Shown: positions 25,245-35,525, counted from the stretch's first letter. The stretch is 64,000 bases of DNA from Demequina gelatinilytica (GCF_000971115.1 NZ_BBLV01000002.1:62001-126000); one strand, 5' to 3'. Notes: generated by a model from the sequence alone, not told the origin. Translations and numbers: made by a program.

Positions 25245-25514
25245 ATGATCCTCATCGACCCGCCGCTCTGGCCCCGCCACGGTACGGTCTGGGGCCACCT
25301 CGTGTCGGACTCGTCGCTCGACGAGCTGCACCGCTTCGCGGCCGCGGCGGGCATCCCCCCGCGAGCGTTCGACCGCGACCACTACGACTACCCCGTCGAG
25401 CGCCGCAACGCGTTGGTGGCGCTCGGGGCGGCGGAGGTCTCCACGCGAGAGCTCATCGTGCGGCTGCGCCGGTCGGGGCTCCGCGTGACCGCGGCGCAAC
25501 GACGCGCGGTCTGA
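25245..25514 (+). CDS. DUF4031 protein
   Basis: 89 residues matching the DUF4031 pattern: MILIDPPLWPRHGTVWGHLVSD at the N-terminus, LHRFAAAAGIPPRAFDRDHYDYP in the middle and VSTRELIVRLRRSGLR at the end. The family is small, widespread in actinobacteria and without a known function. A TACCCT -10 box ends 6 nt before the ATG (leaderless), so the start is well supported although there is no Shine-Dalgarno sequence. Confidence 0.88.
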   Translation: MILIDPPLWPRHGTVWGHLVSDSSLDELHRFAAAAGIPPRAFDRDHYDYPVERRNALVALGAAEVSTRELIVRLRRSGLRVTAAQRRAV

Positions 25515-25546
25515 CCCGCACCACCCCAGCCTCGATACCGACGGAA

Positions 25547-25576
25547 AGTGCACGTTCCGAACCCGGAACGGGCACT
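25547..25576 (+). terminator. hairpin downstream of the DUF4031 gene
   Basis: AGTGCACGTTCCG pairs with CGGAACGGGCACT (one mismatch) around AACC, 32 bp after the DUF4031 stop. Confidence 0.65.
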
Positions 25577-25604
25577 CTCCGGCGGTGTACACGCTTGCAC
25601 GCGC

Positions 25605-25639
25605 GGGGGCGGGGCGGGGCGGAGTGGGGCGGGGCGGGC
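25605..25639 (+). repeat. G-tract repeat, potential G-quadruplex
   Basis: Seven consecutive G-runs of mostly 4-5 G separated by single C (one CGGAGT break) stand between the convergent DUF4031 and groEL genes, next to the groEL terminator. Confidence 0.7.
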
Positions 25640-25643
25640 ATGA

Positions 25644-25683
25644 CGAAGGCCCCGCCCCCGGCGAACCGGGAGCGGGGCCTTCG
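25644..25683 (-). terminator. groEL terminator
   Basis: CGAAGGCCCCGC pairs with GCGGGGCCTTCG, with the stem extended by CCCGG/CCGGG around CGAA, 30 bp after the groEL stop. Confidence 0.8.
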
Positions 25684-25712
25684 CGCTGGCCTCTGCGAAG
25701 CTCGAGCAGGGC

Positions 25713-27407
<1,695 letters not shown>

Positions 27408-27453
27408 TCACGTCACGCCAGGCCCCGCACCTCGGCGGAGAACCCTAGGTCTC

Positions 27454-27480
27454 TTAGCACTCGCGCCTGGCGAGTGCTAA
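27454..27480. promoter_or_regulatory. CIRCE element (HrcA operator), perfect
   Basis: TTAGCACTC-N9-GAGTGCTAA matches the CIRCE consensus exactly. It overlaps the region just upstream of the probable groEL -10 box TAGGGT at 27442-27447. Confidence 0.95.
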
Positions 27481-27488
27481 CGCCGATT

Positions 27489-27515
27489 CTGGCACTCTCC
27501 CCCGCCGAGTGCAAA
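27489..27515. promoter_or_regulatory. second, degenerate CIRCE element
   Basis: CTGGCACTC-N9-GAGTGCAAA (15 of 18 arm positions as in CIRCE) with centre 35 bp from the perfect copy. Confidence 0.75.
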
Positions 27516-27547
27516 CGGCCTGAACCGTGTTCGCCGAGGGCGTGGCG

Positions 27548-27577
27548 GCGCATCGTGCCCCCGCAGGGACGATGCGC
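27548..27577 (-). terminator. hairpin built from GCATCGTSC words, downstream of the LytR_C gene
   Basis: GCGCATCGT pairs with ACGATGCGC across about 12 bp, 28 bp after the LytR_C-domain stop. Both arms are copies of the iterated word described in the findings. Confidence 0.65.
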
Positions 27578-27604
27578 GGAGAAGCCCAGGCGGCGGACCT
27601 CGCG

Positions 27605-28210
27605 CTACGGCGAGGAGACCAGCTGGACCTCGATGTCGACTTCGGTGGTCGGCTCGCCCTGCTCGACGGTGTCGATGCCCAGCGTCGACGCGACCTCCGC
27701 GGCGGTGTCCGCCATCGCCTCGTCCGCGTAGACCACGCGGTTGGCCGTCGGGATCTCGCCCGAGAGGTTGTCCGCGGAGGGCGTCGCGAAGCCCGCCTCC
27801 TCGAGAAGCGTGGCCTGCGAGCCCGCGAGCCCGGTGATGCCCGAGCCGTTGAGGACGGCGATCGAGGCGTCGTAGTCGATGACCGGCTCCGGCTCGGCGG
27901 TCTCCGACGGCTCCTCGGACGGGGTCTCGGAGGGCTCCTCGGATGCGGTCTCGGTGGGCTCCGCAGACGGCTCCGTGGTCGCCTCGGTGGTGACCTCTGC
28001 GGTGGGCGACTCGCTCACGGTCGAGGACGGCGTGACGCCGGTGTTCCAGAACAGCTGCGCGACCACGAAGGCCAGCAGGCCCGCCACGACGAAGACGACG
28101 AGCGGCACGATCGCCACGCTCCACCACGGGCGGGGAGCACGGTGCACGCCCACAGGGCCGCCGCTCTGGGCGATCTGGTCGAACTCGTCGGGTTCTTGCG
28201 CGGTCGTCAC
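27605..28210 (-). CDS. membrane-anchored LytR C-terminal-domain protein
   Basis: 201 residues: a cytoplasmic N-terminus (1 to about 29), one membrane span ([27 protein letters not shown]), a Thr/Glu/Ser/Pro-rich extracellular linker ([20 protein letters not shown]) and a LytR_C domain (about 110-201; [25 protein letters not shown]). LytR_C domains occur as C-terminal modules of cell-wall LCP proteins or alone, as here; their ligand is unknown. GTG start at 28210 with TAGGGT ending 6 nt upstream (leaderless). Confidence 0.88.
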   Translation of the reverse strand: MTTAQEPDEFDQIAQSGGPVGVHRAPRPWWSVAIVPLVVFVVAGLLAFVVAQLFWNTGVTPSSTVSESPTAEVTTEATTEPSAEPTETASEEPSETPSEEPSETAEPEPVIDYDASIAVLNGSGITGLAGSQATLLEEAGFATPSADNLSGEIPTANRVVYADEAMADTAAEVASTLGIDTVEQGEPTTEVDIEVQLVSSP

Positions 28211-28216
28211 GCGGAC

Positions 28217-28222
28217 ACCCTA
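28217..28222 (-). promoter_or_regulatory. -10 box (TAGGGT) of the LytR_C gene, leaderless type
   Basis: Ends 6 nt before the GTG start at 28210. Confidence 0.55.
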
Positions 28223-28232
28223 CCGTTCACCT

Positions 28233-28529
28233 TCACGCGCGCGCGGGACCCGCCGCGCGTCCACGCACGCGCGAGTCGCGCATGCGCCGCAGCCGCTGGA
28301 CCAGGACAGGGTCGTGGGCGAGCGCCGCCGGCGAGTCGATCACCGTGTTGAGCACCTGGTAGTACTGCGTCGCGCTGAGGCCCAGGCTCTCGCGCACCGC
28401 GTCCTCCTTGGCGCCCGCGTAGCGCCACCAGCGGCGCTCGAGGTCGAGGACCTGGACGGCGCGCTCGTCGAGCTCCGGCGGCGGCGCAGGGTGCTGCGCC
28501 GGGGCGGCGGCGTCGTTCGTCGGGTCCAT
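28233..28529 (-). CDS. DUF3263 protein
   Basis: 98 residues. The core [65 protein letters not shown] is the actinobacterial DUF3263 signature; the QYYQVLN helix pair looks like a sigma-70 region 4-like helix-turn-helix. Function is unknown. The ATG at 28529 has GGAGG 5 nt upstream. It lies directly upstream of the LytR_C gene (22-bp gap), a pairing common in actinobacteria. Confidence 0.88.
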   Translation of the reverse strand: MDPTNDAAAPAQHPAPPPELDERAVQVLDLERRWWRYAGAKEDAVRESLGLSATQYYQVLNTVIDSPAALAHDPVLVQRLRRMRDSRVRGRAAGPARA

Positions 28530-28600
28530 GATCGCCTCCAGGGTAGGCGCGGCGGCGGGCGCTCCCGTACAGGCGCGCGCGGCGCATCGCCCGCCGTCGC

Positions 28601-28606
28601 TAGGGT
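28601..28606 (+). promoter_or_regulatory. -10 box (TAGGGT) of ung, leaderless type
   Basis: Ends 7 nt before the ATG at 28614. Confidence 0.6.
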
Positions 28607-28613
28607 GAGCGGC

Positions 28614-29282
28614 ATGCGTGAGGCGTGGATGGGTCCCGTGGCCCCGGACTGGGCCCGTGCGCTCGCCCCGGCCGCGCAGACGCTGGAGCGGCTCGACTCC
28701 GCCCTCGCGGGCGAGGCCTACCTGCCCGCGCCCGAGGCGGTGATGCGCACCTTCGGGCTGCCCCTCGCCGACGTGCGCGTCCTCCTGTTGGGCCAGGACC
28801 CCTACCCGACTCCGGGTGACCCCGTCGGCCTCTCCTTCTCCGTCCCTCCCGGCCATCCCCTGCCCCGCTCGCTGCGCAACATCGCGCGTGAGCTGCGCGA
28901 CGACACGGGCGAGGAGCTCGCGAGCGGCGACCTGTCCGCGTGGCACGCGCAGGGGGTGATGCTGCTCAACAGGGTGCTCACCGTGAGCCCCGGCGCCGCC
29001 GGGTCCCACCAGGGCCTCGGGTGGGAGGAGGTCACGGAGCTCGCGATCCGCACGCTCGCGGCGCGCGGAGGCCCGCTGGTCGCCGTCCTGTGGGGGCGGC
29101 AGGCGCAGGCGCTCGCGCCGATGCTCGGCGATGTGCCGTGCGTCGAGAGCGCACATCCGAGCCCGCTGAGCGCGTCGCGGGGATTCTTCGGCTCGCGGCC
29201 GTTCTCGCGGGTCAACCGCCTGCTGGAGGAGCAGGGCGCCGCGCCGATCGTCTGGGGCACGGGCACGCCGGCGCTCTTCTGA
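28614..29282 (+). CDS. ung: uracil-DNA glycosylase, family 1
   Basis: 222 residues. The water-activating Asp62 is in [20 protein letters not shown] and the catalytic His is in [21 protein letters not shown]. Both family-1 motifs are complete. It removes uracil from DNA to start base-excision repair. It is transcribed divergently from the DUF3263 gene, and the leaderless promoter fixes the start. The tRNA-Thr gene follows convergently. Confidence 0.96.
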   Translation: MREAWMGPVAPDWARALAPAAQTLERLDSALAGEAYLPAPEAVMRTFGLPLADVRVLLLGQDPYPTPGDPVGLSFSVPPGHPLPRSLRNIARELRDDTGEELASGDLSAWHAQGVMLLNRVLTVSPGAAGSHQGLGWEEVTELAIRTLAARGGPLVAVLWGRQAQALAPMLGDVPCVESAHPSPLSASRGFFGSRPFSRVNRLLEEQGAAPIVWGTGTPALF

Positions 29283-29304
29283 CCGCCCCGGGACGGGGTG
29301 GGGA

Positions 29305-29380
29305 TGGAGCTGGCAGCGGGACTCGAACCCGCAACCTTCGCTTTACAAGAGCGCTGCGCTACCGATTGCGCCATGCCAGC
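29305..29380 (-). tRNA. tRNA-Thr, anticodon TGT
   Basis: Minus-strand cloverleaf: acceptor GCTGGCA/TGCCAGC, D-arm GCGCAATCGGTAGCGC, anticodon loop CTTGTAA (TGT, reading ACA), T-arm with GGTTCGAGTCC, discriminator T and an encoded CCA. The outermost anticodon-stem pair is a G-A mismatch. Confidence 0.95.
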
Positions 29381-29473
29381 CGGGGCGCCCAGGATACCGG
29401 CCCCGAAAGCGCGAGCGCCGCACCGCACCACCGGCATGGACCGGCGGGACGATGCGGCGCTCGAGCGGGAAGG

Positions 29474-30301
29474 TCAGCCCAGGCTCTCGATGTACGCCCG
29501 GAGCTCGCCCGCGGTGAAGTAGTCCACGACCGGGGCGTCGTCGTTGCCCTGCTCGTTGAGGATGACGCCGTCGGCGAAGTCGCCGGTGGCGGACACCCGC
29601 ACGGTCGGCGTGCCGCGCATGCCGTCGACGGAGGCCTGCTCGGTCGCGGCGGTCGCCCACTTCTTCATGCCGTCGTCGGCGAGGCTCGCCGCGACCTCCT
29701 CGGGCACGCCCGCGTCGATCGCGATCTGCTCGATCTGCGCGTCGCTCAGACCCTCGGAGTTCTCCTCGGGCTGGTTCGCGAACATCGCCGCGGTGAAGTC
29801 GAGGTAGGCCTCGGGTGCGAGGTGCGCCACCACGCCGGCGGCGCCGGCCGAGCGGGTCGAGTAGTCGGTGCCGGACGAGTAGCGGTCGAGGATCGAGATC
29901 GGGTGGTAGTAGACCTGGATCTCGCCGGCCTCACGCATCGCGTCCAGCTCCTCGGCGTTGGTCTGCTCGAAGACGTTGCAGATGGGGCACATGAAGTCGA
30001 GGTAGACGTCGACGCGGGGCACGTCGGTGGCGAGGTCCTCGCCCACCACGCCGGTGGTGCCCACCGGGATGCCGCCCGTCGCGTCGGCGGCCGCCGGCGC
30101 CGTGGCGCCCTCGGTGCCGAGGGGCTCGACCTTGCCCTGGTTGATGATGAAGAAGATCAGGCCGCCGAAGATCGCGAGGCCGACGATCGAGCCCGCCACG
30201 ATCATGAGCATCGTCCGACGCTCCTGCGCGCGCACCTGCGCCTGTGCCTGCGCCTTGGCCGCGGCGCGCGCGTCGTTGGCCTTGCTGTTCTTGCTCGACA
30301 T
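29474..30301 (-). CDS. membrane-anchored DsbA-like thioredoxin-fold protein
   Basis: 275 residues: a charged Ala/Gln-rich cytoplasmic segment, one membrane span (MLMIVAGSIVGLAIFGGLIFFIINQG, about 32-57) and an extracellular DsbA/thioredoxin-like domain with active site DFMCPIC (about residue 105) and a cis-Pro loop in MRGTPTVRV. It is predicted to oxidise or isomerise disulfides of exported proteins. The ATG at 30301 follows GGAGAG. It is read after the MauE-like gene (54-bp gap), which probably supplies its membrane redox partner. Confidence 0.9.
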   Translation of the reverse strand: MSSKNSKANDARAAAKAQAQAQVRAQERRTMLMIVAGSIVGLAIFGGLIFFIINQGKVEPLGTEGATAPAAADATGGIPVGTTGVVGEDLATDVPRVDVYLDFMCPICNVFEQTNAEELDAMREAGEIQVYYHPISILDRYSSGTDYSTRSAGAAGVVAHLAPEAYLDFTAAMFANQPEENSEGLSDAQIEQIAIDAGVPEEVAASLADDGMKKWATAATEQASVDGMRGTPTVRVSATGDFADGVILNEQGNDDAPVVDYFTAGELRAYIESLG

Positions 30302-30355
30302 CGATCTCTCCAGGGTTCTGTCGTCGGTTGTCACAACAACTTTAGCTGCAGGCCG

Positions 30356-30865
30356 TCAGGCGGCCTTCATCCAGCCGTCGAGCGAGAAGCGGCTGCGCGG
30401 CCAGATCACCAGGTACGTGCCCAGCGCGACGAAGATCGCACGCTCGAGCATGTGCACCGGGTAGTTGGTGGTGCCCTCCGCGACCTCGCCGCCGCCGCCG
30501 AAGCAGCCGCAGTCGATGCTCAGCCCGTGGGCCCACGCCCAGATGACGCCCGTGACGAAGGCCGCCATCATGAGCAGCCACACGATCGACGCGACGCGCG
30601 TGAAGAGGCCGGCGAGCAGGAACACCGCGAGCAGCAGCTCGAAGAAGGGAAGCATGGTGCCGACCAGCGGGACGAGCGCCTCCGGAAGGATCTCGTAGGC
30701 ACGCACCGCGATGATCGACTGCGGGATGTCCGTCATCTTGGGGATCGCGGCCGCGATGAGGATGATCGCCATCGACAGGCGCACCAGCGTGCTCAGCCAG
30801 GGCTGGATGGCGGCCCAACGTCCCGTCTCCGTCGACTCGTCGGTCTGCACCGCATCGGCGTTCAT
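30356..30865 (-). CDS. MauE/DoxX-family membrane protein
   Basis: 169 residues with four predicted membrane spans. The motif SIDCGCFGGGGEV between spans 3 and 4 is characteristic of MauE-like proteins. MauE helps form disulfides in methylamine dehydrogenase; in actinobacteria MauE-DsbA pairs are thought to work like DsbB-DsbA. The immediate downstream DsbA-like gene supports this. No mau structural genes are present. Start at the ATG at 30865. Confidence 0.87.
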   Translation of the reverse strand: MNADAVQTDESTETGRWAAIQPWLSTLVRLSMAIILIAAAIPKMTDIPQSIIAVRAYEILPEALVPLVGTMLPFFELLLAVFLLAGLFTRVASIVWLLMMAAFVTGVIWAWAHGLSIDCGCFGGGGEVAEGTTNYPVHMLERAIFVALGTYLVIWPRSRFSLDGWMKAA

Positions 30866-30971
30866 CGCACGTTCTCCCTCGCTCGTCGCACTGCGCGCCA
30901 CGGTACCGCCGTGCGCCTGGGTGCTCGCACGCCCAACGTCCCACCCCTCGGGACCGTTCCCATCGCCCGTC

Positions 30972-32564
30972 TCACAGCGCGGGCGCCTGCGGCAACGGCC
31001 ACCACCAGTCGCCGGCACCGGCGACGAGCGCGATCGCCGCGACCAGGATCGCGGTCGCCGCGATGAGCACCCACGCCGCCGCGAGCCCCCCGGTGGGCGA
31101 GACGGCCGCCGCGAGCCGATGCGCGCCGGCGCGCGTGGTGGCCATGAGCGGCCCGAAGGCCATCACCAGCACGGCCGCCAGCCCCGCGAGGGCAAGCGTC
31201 GCGGAGTACAGGTGCGGGTCGCTCTGCGCGTCGGCCGACGCCCCGACCACGTCGAGCTGCCCAAGCGCCCACCAGGACCCCAGCTGGACGGCCACAGCGA
31301 CCGCGGCGGCCGTGAGCGCGGCCGGGATGGTCTCGACCGCGGCGCGCAGCACGTGCCACGGCAGCCCGATGGTCTGGACCACGGTGTCCGTGGTCCGACG
31401 GTGGCCGCGCCGCGCCTGCGCGGCCTCGATCGCGAGCTCGCGGCGCTGCACCGTCCTCGCGACGACTGCGACGCCGACCAGCACCAGGTACGTGAGCAGA
31501 GGCGCAAGCGGCGCCGCCGCCACGACCACCAGGCCCGCGAGCACCAGCAACGTGCGTCGACGCGGCGGCGGAAGCTCCTCGTGCGGCTCGACCGGCTCAC
31601 CGTGCTCGTCCACCACGTCGTCCCACGACCGGGGCTCCGCATCGTCCTCCCACTGCGGCTGGGCGGTGGTGACGGGGAGGTCCTCCCCGCTCGGGAGGAC
31701 GGTGGTCGCCTCGGGGTCCGCGCCCTCGCCGAGGTACCCGACGGGCGCCACCGCGGTCGCGGGGATGGCCGGCATCACCTCGGTGGCGCCGCTGAGCGCC
31801 GCGACCACGTCGCGCATGCCGGGTCTCGCGTCGACGTCACGACCGAGCGCGGCACGGAGCGCCGTCGCGCCTGCCACGTCCGGCAGGTTCGCCTCGGCCT
31901 CGAGCGTCCGGCTGATCGCACCGGTCCCCGCGCCGAACGGCGCCCTGCCCGTCATCGCGTACGCGACGGTCGCGGCCCACGACCATCGGTCGGCCTGGGC
32001 ACCCGGCTCGGCGCCGTCGATCACCTCGGGCGCGACGTAGCCCGGCGTGCCGCTCACCAGGCCCTCGCGCGTGAGGCGTGCATCGTCCGTCCGATGCGCG
32101 AGCCCGAAGTCGATGAGCACCGGCCCGTCCGGCCCCATCATGATGTTCGACGGCGTCACGTCGCGGTGCACCACCCCGGCCGCATGGACCGCCTCGAGCG
32201 CGGACGCCGTCCGCTCGGCGAAGGCCGCGAGCGCATGCCCGGCCAGGGGGCCGTGCTCCTGGATGTCGTCGAACAGGGTCTTGCCGGGCACCAGCTCGAA
32301 CACCACGAAGGTCTCGTCGTCGTCGAGCTCGGCGTCCAGGATCTGAGGGACTGCGGGATGCCGGAGCGACTGGAGCGCCCGCACCTCGCGCGCGAGCCGC
32401 GCGGCGGCGACGTGGTCCTCGCGGGCATCGACCAGCTTGAGAGCCGCCTCCGCGCCGCCCTCGTCGACCACGCGGTAGACGGAACCCGAGCCGCCCGTAC
32501 CCAGGCGCCCGACCACGCGGTACCCGCCGACGACGTCGCCCACCTCGCGCTGCAGCCCTGCCAT
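30972..32564 (-). CDS. membrane Ser/Thr protein kinase (Hanks type)
   Basis: 530 residues. The kinase domain (about 14-260) has a glycine loop LGTGGSGSVY, Lys43 (ALKLVD), catalytic loop HRDVTPSN (His133-Asp135) and metal-binding Asp152 in DFGLAH. The usual Lys two residues after the catalytic Asp is Thr137, so full activity should be tested although the rest of the loop is intact. An acidic linker and a C-terminal membrane region of about five spans follow. It has no PASTA repeats, unlike PknB. The start has TAGGTT ending 6 nt upstream (leaderless). It precedes the MauE/DsbA genes by 106 bp. Confidence 0.9.
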   Translation of the reverse strand: MAGLQREVGDVVGGYRVVGRLGTGGSGSVYRVVDEGGAEAALKLVDAREDHVAAARLAREVRALQSLRHPAVPQILDAELDDDETFVVFELVPGKTLFDDIQEHGPLAGHALAAFAERTASALEAVHAAGVVHRDVTPSNIMMGPDGPVLIDFGLAHRTDDARLTREGLVSGTPGYVAPEVIDGAEPGAQADRWSWAATVAYAMTGRAPFGAGTGAISRTLEAEANLPDVAGATALRAALGRDVDARPGMRDVVAALSGATEVMPAIPATAVAPVGYLGEGADPEATTVLPSGEDLPVTTAQPQWEDDAEPRSWDDVVDEHGEPVEPHEELPPPRRRTLLVLAGLVVVAAAPLAPLLTYLVLVGVAVVARTVQRRELAIEAAQARRGHRRTTDTVVQTIGLPWHVLRAAVETIPAALTAAAVAVAVQLGSWWALGQLDVVGASADAQSDPHLYSATLALAGLAAVLVMAFGPLMATTRAGAHRLAAAVSPTGGLAAAWVLIAATAILVAAIALVAGAGDWWWPLPQAPAL

Positions 32565-32570
32565 GGACCC

Positions 32571-32576
32571 AACCTA
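32571..32576 (-). promoter_or_regulatory. -10 box (TAGGTT) of the Ser/Thr kinase gene, leaderless type
   Basis: Ends 6 nt before the ATG at 32564. Confidence 0.55.
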
Positions 32577-32754
32577 CCGGCGCATCGTGCCTCCTCAGCA
32601 GGGTCGGGACCACGGGCGTGTGCCGGGTCCTGCACAGGCTGTGTCATGATGGGCGGGCCGGGAGGAGCCCGGCAGTGTCACTGTGGACACCACAACGGCA
32701 TTTCTTCACTACGGATCGTCCGGCACGTACCTGCCGGTGAAGGGAAACATGGCC

Positions 32755-33918
32755 ATGGCCACCGTTACTTATGACAAGGCGTCGAGGATCTACCCCGGCA
32801 CCGAGCGCCCCGCCGTCGACTCGCTCGACCTCGAGATCTCCGATGGCGAGTTCCTCGTCCTCGTCGGCCCCTCCGGTTGCGGAAAGTCGACCTCGCTGCG
32901 CATGCTCGCCGGCCTCGAGGACGTCGACAAGGGTGCGATCTTCGTGGGCGACCGCGACGTCACCCACGTGCAGCCCAAGGACCGCGACATCGCGATGGTG
33001 TTCCAGTCCTACGCGCTCTACCCGCACATGACCGTCGCGGACAACATGGGCTTCGCGCTCAAGATCGCCAAGGTCGACAAGGCCACGATCCGCGAGCGCG
33101 TCGAGGCCGCCGCGAAGATCCTGGACCTCACCGAGTACCTGGACCGCAAGCCGAAGGCCCTCTCGGGTGGTCAGCGTCAGCGCGTCGCCATGGGCCGTGC
33201 GATCGTCCGCCAGCCGCAGGTGTTCCTCATGGACGAGCCGCTGTCGAACCTCGACGCCAAGCTCCGTGTCCAGACCCGTACCCAGATCGCCGCCCTGCAG
33301 CGTCGCCTGGGCACCACCACCGTCTACGTGACGCACGACCAGGTCGAGGCCCTCACCATGGGTGACCGCATCGCGGTCCTCAAGGACGGCGTCCTCCAGC
33401 AGGTCGGCACGCCGCGCGAGATGTACGACACCCCGCAGAACGTGTTCGTCGCCGGCTTCATCGGCTCGCCCGCCATGAACCTCTCGACGTTCCGCGTCGA
33501 GGACGGCTACGCGCTCATCGGCGACTCGAAGATCCAGCTGCGTCGCGACACCGTCGCGAACATGACCGAGGCCGATGGCGGCGACGTCATCCTCGGCTTC
33601 CGTCCGGAGTCGCTCGACCGCGTCGCGCCGAACACGCCCGGCGCGTTCCCCGTCGAGGTCAACGTGGTCGAGGAGCTCGGCTCCGACGCCTTCGTGTACG
33701 GCACCCTCCCGACCCCGCTGGCCACCGCCTCGAAGAACGTCGTGGGCGGCGGCGGCGACGGCATCGTCCGCGTCGACCCGCGCGACGTCCCCGCCAAGGG
33801 CGACACCATCTGGGTGACCATCCGCGAGGGCGAGCAGCACGTCTTCTCGTCCGCCACGCAGCAGCGCATCTCGACGCACGTCGTCAAGACCGACGCGTCG
33901 CGCACGCTCGCGGGCTGA
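32755..33918 (+). CDS. ABC transporter ATPase of the MsmK/UgpC (multi-sugar) family
   Basis: 387 residues: ATPase domain (about 1-240) with [42 protein letters not shown] and VTHDQ, then an OB-type regulatory domain (about 245-387; GFRPESLDRV). This class energises several separate sugar importers from an unlinked locus, which fits its isolation here. I start it at the ATG at 32755, 9 nt after AAGGGA; an ATG at 32749 would be too close. Codons are strongly biased to the preferred set, as in highly expressed genes. The upstream 190 bp contains GTGTC-N6-GACAC (32675-32690), a possible regulator site. Confidence 0.93.
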   Translation: MATVTYDKASRIYPGTERPAVDSLDLEISDGEFLVLVGPSGCGKSTSLRMLAGLEDVDKGAIFVGDRDVTHVQPKDRDIAMVFQSYALYPHMTVADNMGFALKIAKVDKATIRERVEAAAKILDLTEYLDRKPKALSGGQRQRVAMGRAIVRQPQVFLMDEPLSNLDAKLRVQTRTQIAALQRRLGTTTVYVTHDQVEALTMGDRIAVLKDGVLQQVGTPREMYDTPQNVFVAGFIGSPAMNLSTFRVEDGYALIGDSKIQLRRDTVANMTEADGGDVILGFRPESLDRVAPNTPGAFPVEVNVVEELGSDAFVYGTLPTPLATASKNVVGGGGDGIVRVDPRDVPAKGDTIWVTIREGEQHVFSSATQQRISTHVVKTDASRTLAG

Positions 33919-33934
33919 GGCTCAGCGCTTCACC

Positions 33935-33971
33935 GAAGGGGCGGTCCCGGCGATGCCGGGGCCGCCCCTTC
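33935..33971 (+). terminator. terminator after the MsmK-type ATPase gene
   Basis: GAAGGGGCGG pairs with CCGCCCCTTC, with the stem continued by CCCGG/CCGGG around CGATG, 16 bp after the stop. Confidence 0.85.
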
Positions 33972-34040
33972 TGCGTGCTCCGGGCACGATGCGCTCTGCG
34001 CCGGCCGCCCGAGCGGAGCGGGGTCCCGGCCCGCGCTCGC

Positions 34041-34046
34041 TACGCT
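34041..34046 (+). promoter_or_regulatory. -10 box (TACGCT) of the DUF4032 gene, leaderless type
   Basis: Ends 6 nt before the ATG at 34053. Confidence 0.55.
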
Positions 34047-34052
34047 GGAGCC

Positions 34053-35525
34053 ATGCCGCACATCACCGGGGCCGCCGATCCTGGGCTCATGGAGCTGCCC
34101 TGGGACATCCCGCTGTCCGCCTGGCCCGAGGACGTCATCGCCGCTCTCCCCCGAGGACTGTCCCGCCATGTGGTGCGCTTCGTGCGCCACGGCGGCAACG
34201 TCCTCGCCGTCAAGGAGACCAACCGCGAGATCGCGTACCGCGAGTTCCAGATGCTGCGCGAGCTCGAGCGCCTCGAGGCCCCGTGCGTGCATGCCGTCGC
34301 CGTGGTGACGCAGCGGCGCACGCCCATGGGTGACGAGCTCTCCGCCGCGCTAGTCACCGAGCACCTCGCGTTCTCGCTGCCGTACCGCGCGCTGTTCTCG
34401 ACCGCGCTGCGCAAGGGCACCCTCAACCGCCTCATCGACGCGCTGTCCGTGCTGCTGGTGCGGCTGCACCTCACGGGCTTCTACTGGGGCGACGTGTCGC
34501 TGTCGAACGCGCTGTTCCGCCGTGACGCCTCGGAGTTCTCGGCGTACCTGGTCGACGCTGAGACGGGCGACCTTCACGACGCCCTGACGGACGGGCAGCG
34601 GTCCTACGACCTCGAGATCGCCACCACCAACATCATCGGCGAGATCCTGGACCTGCAGGCCAACGAGGACCTCGACGAGGGGATCGACCCCTTCAAGATC
34701 GGGGAGCGGCTCGAGTCCAAGTACAGCAAGCTGTGGGCCGCGCTGACCGCGACCGAGACGTTCGACGCGAACATCCCGCTGCGCGTCGCGGAGCGCGTGC
34801 GCGCGCTCAACGAGATGGGCTTCGACGTGGGCGAGCTCGACATGCTGTCGACCCCCGACGGCCAGGGCCTGCGCATCCGTCCCAAGGTGGTGGATGCGGG
34901 CTTCCACTCGCGTCGCCTCATGCGCCTCACGGGTCTCGACGTCCAGGAGAACCAGGCGCGTCGCCTGCTCAATGACCTCGACGAGTTCCGCCTGGTCCAC
35001 CCCGAGATCGGGGAGGACGAGGCCTTCGGCGCGCACGCATGGCTCACCAGCATCTTCGAGCCCACCGTCCGTGCCGTGCCGCGCGAGCTGCGCGGCAAGC
35101 TCGAGCCAGCGCAGGTGTTCCACGAGGTCCTCGACCACCGGTGGTACCTCGCGGAGTCCGCGGGCGAGGACGTGCCCATGCCCGTCGCGACCGCCTCCTA
35201 CGTGAAGAACGTGCTGCCGCTGCGTCCCGACGAGCGCGCCGTGCTGGGCAGGTCGCTCGCGGAGATGACGGCGGAGCTGCCCGCCCTCACCGACGAGGTC
35301 GGCACCGAGTTCGAGGCGCGCGACCCCTTCGAGAACGACAACACGTATGCGTGGGGCGAGGTCCCCGTGCCCGAGACGAGCGAGCCGCCGCAGGTGCGTC
35401 GCCAGTCGACCCGCGTCCCTGCGCCCGAGCGGTCGCCGCTCACGGGTCAGATCGCCGCGCAGGCGCAGGGGCGCGTCGACGCTTCCGGCGACGAGGACGA
35501 CGCGTCGGAGGAGTCCGGCTTCTAG
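34053..35525 (+). CDS. DUF4032 protein (lipopolysaccharide-kinase-like fold)
   Basis: 490 residues. The N-terminal half resembles WaaP/Kdo-type kinases: AVKETNREIAYREFQML carries a possible ATP-binding Lys and Glu, and FYWGDVSLSNALF looks like a D-x-x-x-x-N catalytic loop, with LVDAETGDL in the place of DFG. The remainder is DUF4032-specific (DNIPLRVAERVRALNEMGFDVGELDMLST-like helices). The C-terminal 60 residues are low-complexity. Family function is unknown, and a phosphotransferase role is only a structural inference. A leaderless promoter supports the start; a longer in-frame start at 33975 lies in the preceding terminator region. Confidence 0.86.
   Translation: MPHITGAADPGLMELPWDIPLSAWPEDVIAALPRGLSRHVVRFVRHGGNVLAVKETNREIAYREFQMLRELERLEAPCVHAVAVVTQRRTPMGDELSAALVTEHLAFSLPYRALFSTALRKGTLNRLIDALSVLLVRLHLTGFYWGDVSLSNALFRRDASEFSAYLVDAETGDLHDALTDGQRSYDLEIATTNIIGEILDLQANEDLDEGIDPFKIGERLESKYSKLWAALTATETFDANIPLRVAERVRALNEMGFDVGELDMLSTPDGQGLRIRPKVVDAGFHSRRLMRLTGLDVQENQARRLLNDLDEFRLVHPEIGEDEAFGAHAWLTSIFEPTVRAVPRELRGKLEPAQVFHEVLDHRWYLAESAGEDVPMPVATASYVKNVLPLRPDERAVLGRSLAEMTAELPALTDEVGTEFEARDPFENDNTYAWGEVPVPETSEPPQVRRQSTRVPAPERSPLTGQIAAQAQGRVDASGDEDDASEESGF

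Noticed and set aside
33975-34052. Longer N-terminus for the DUF4032 protein from an ATG at 33975
   Set aside because: It would start right after the preceding terminator and cover the TACGCT promoter box; the residues are low-complexity.
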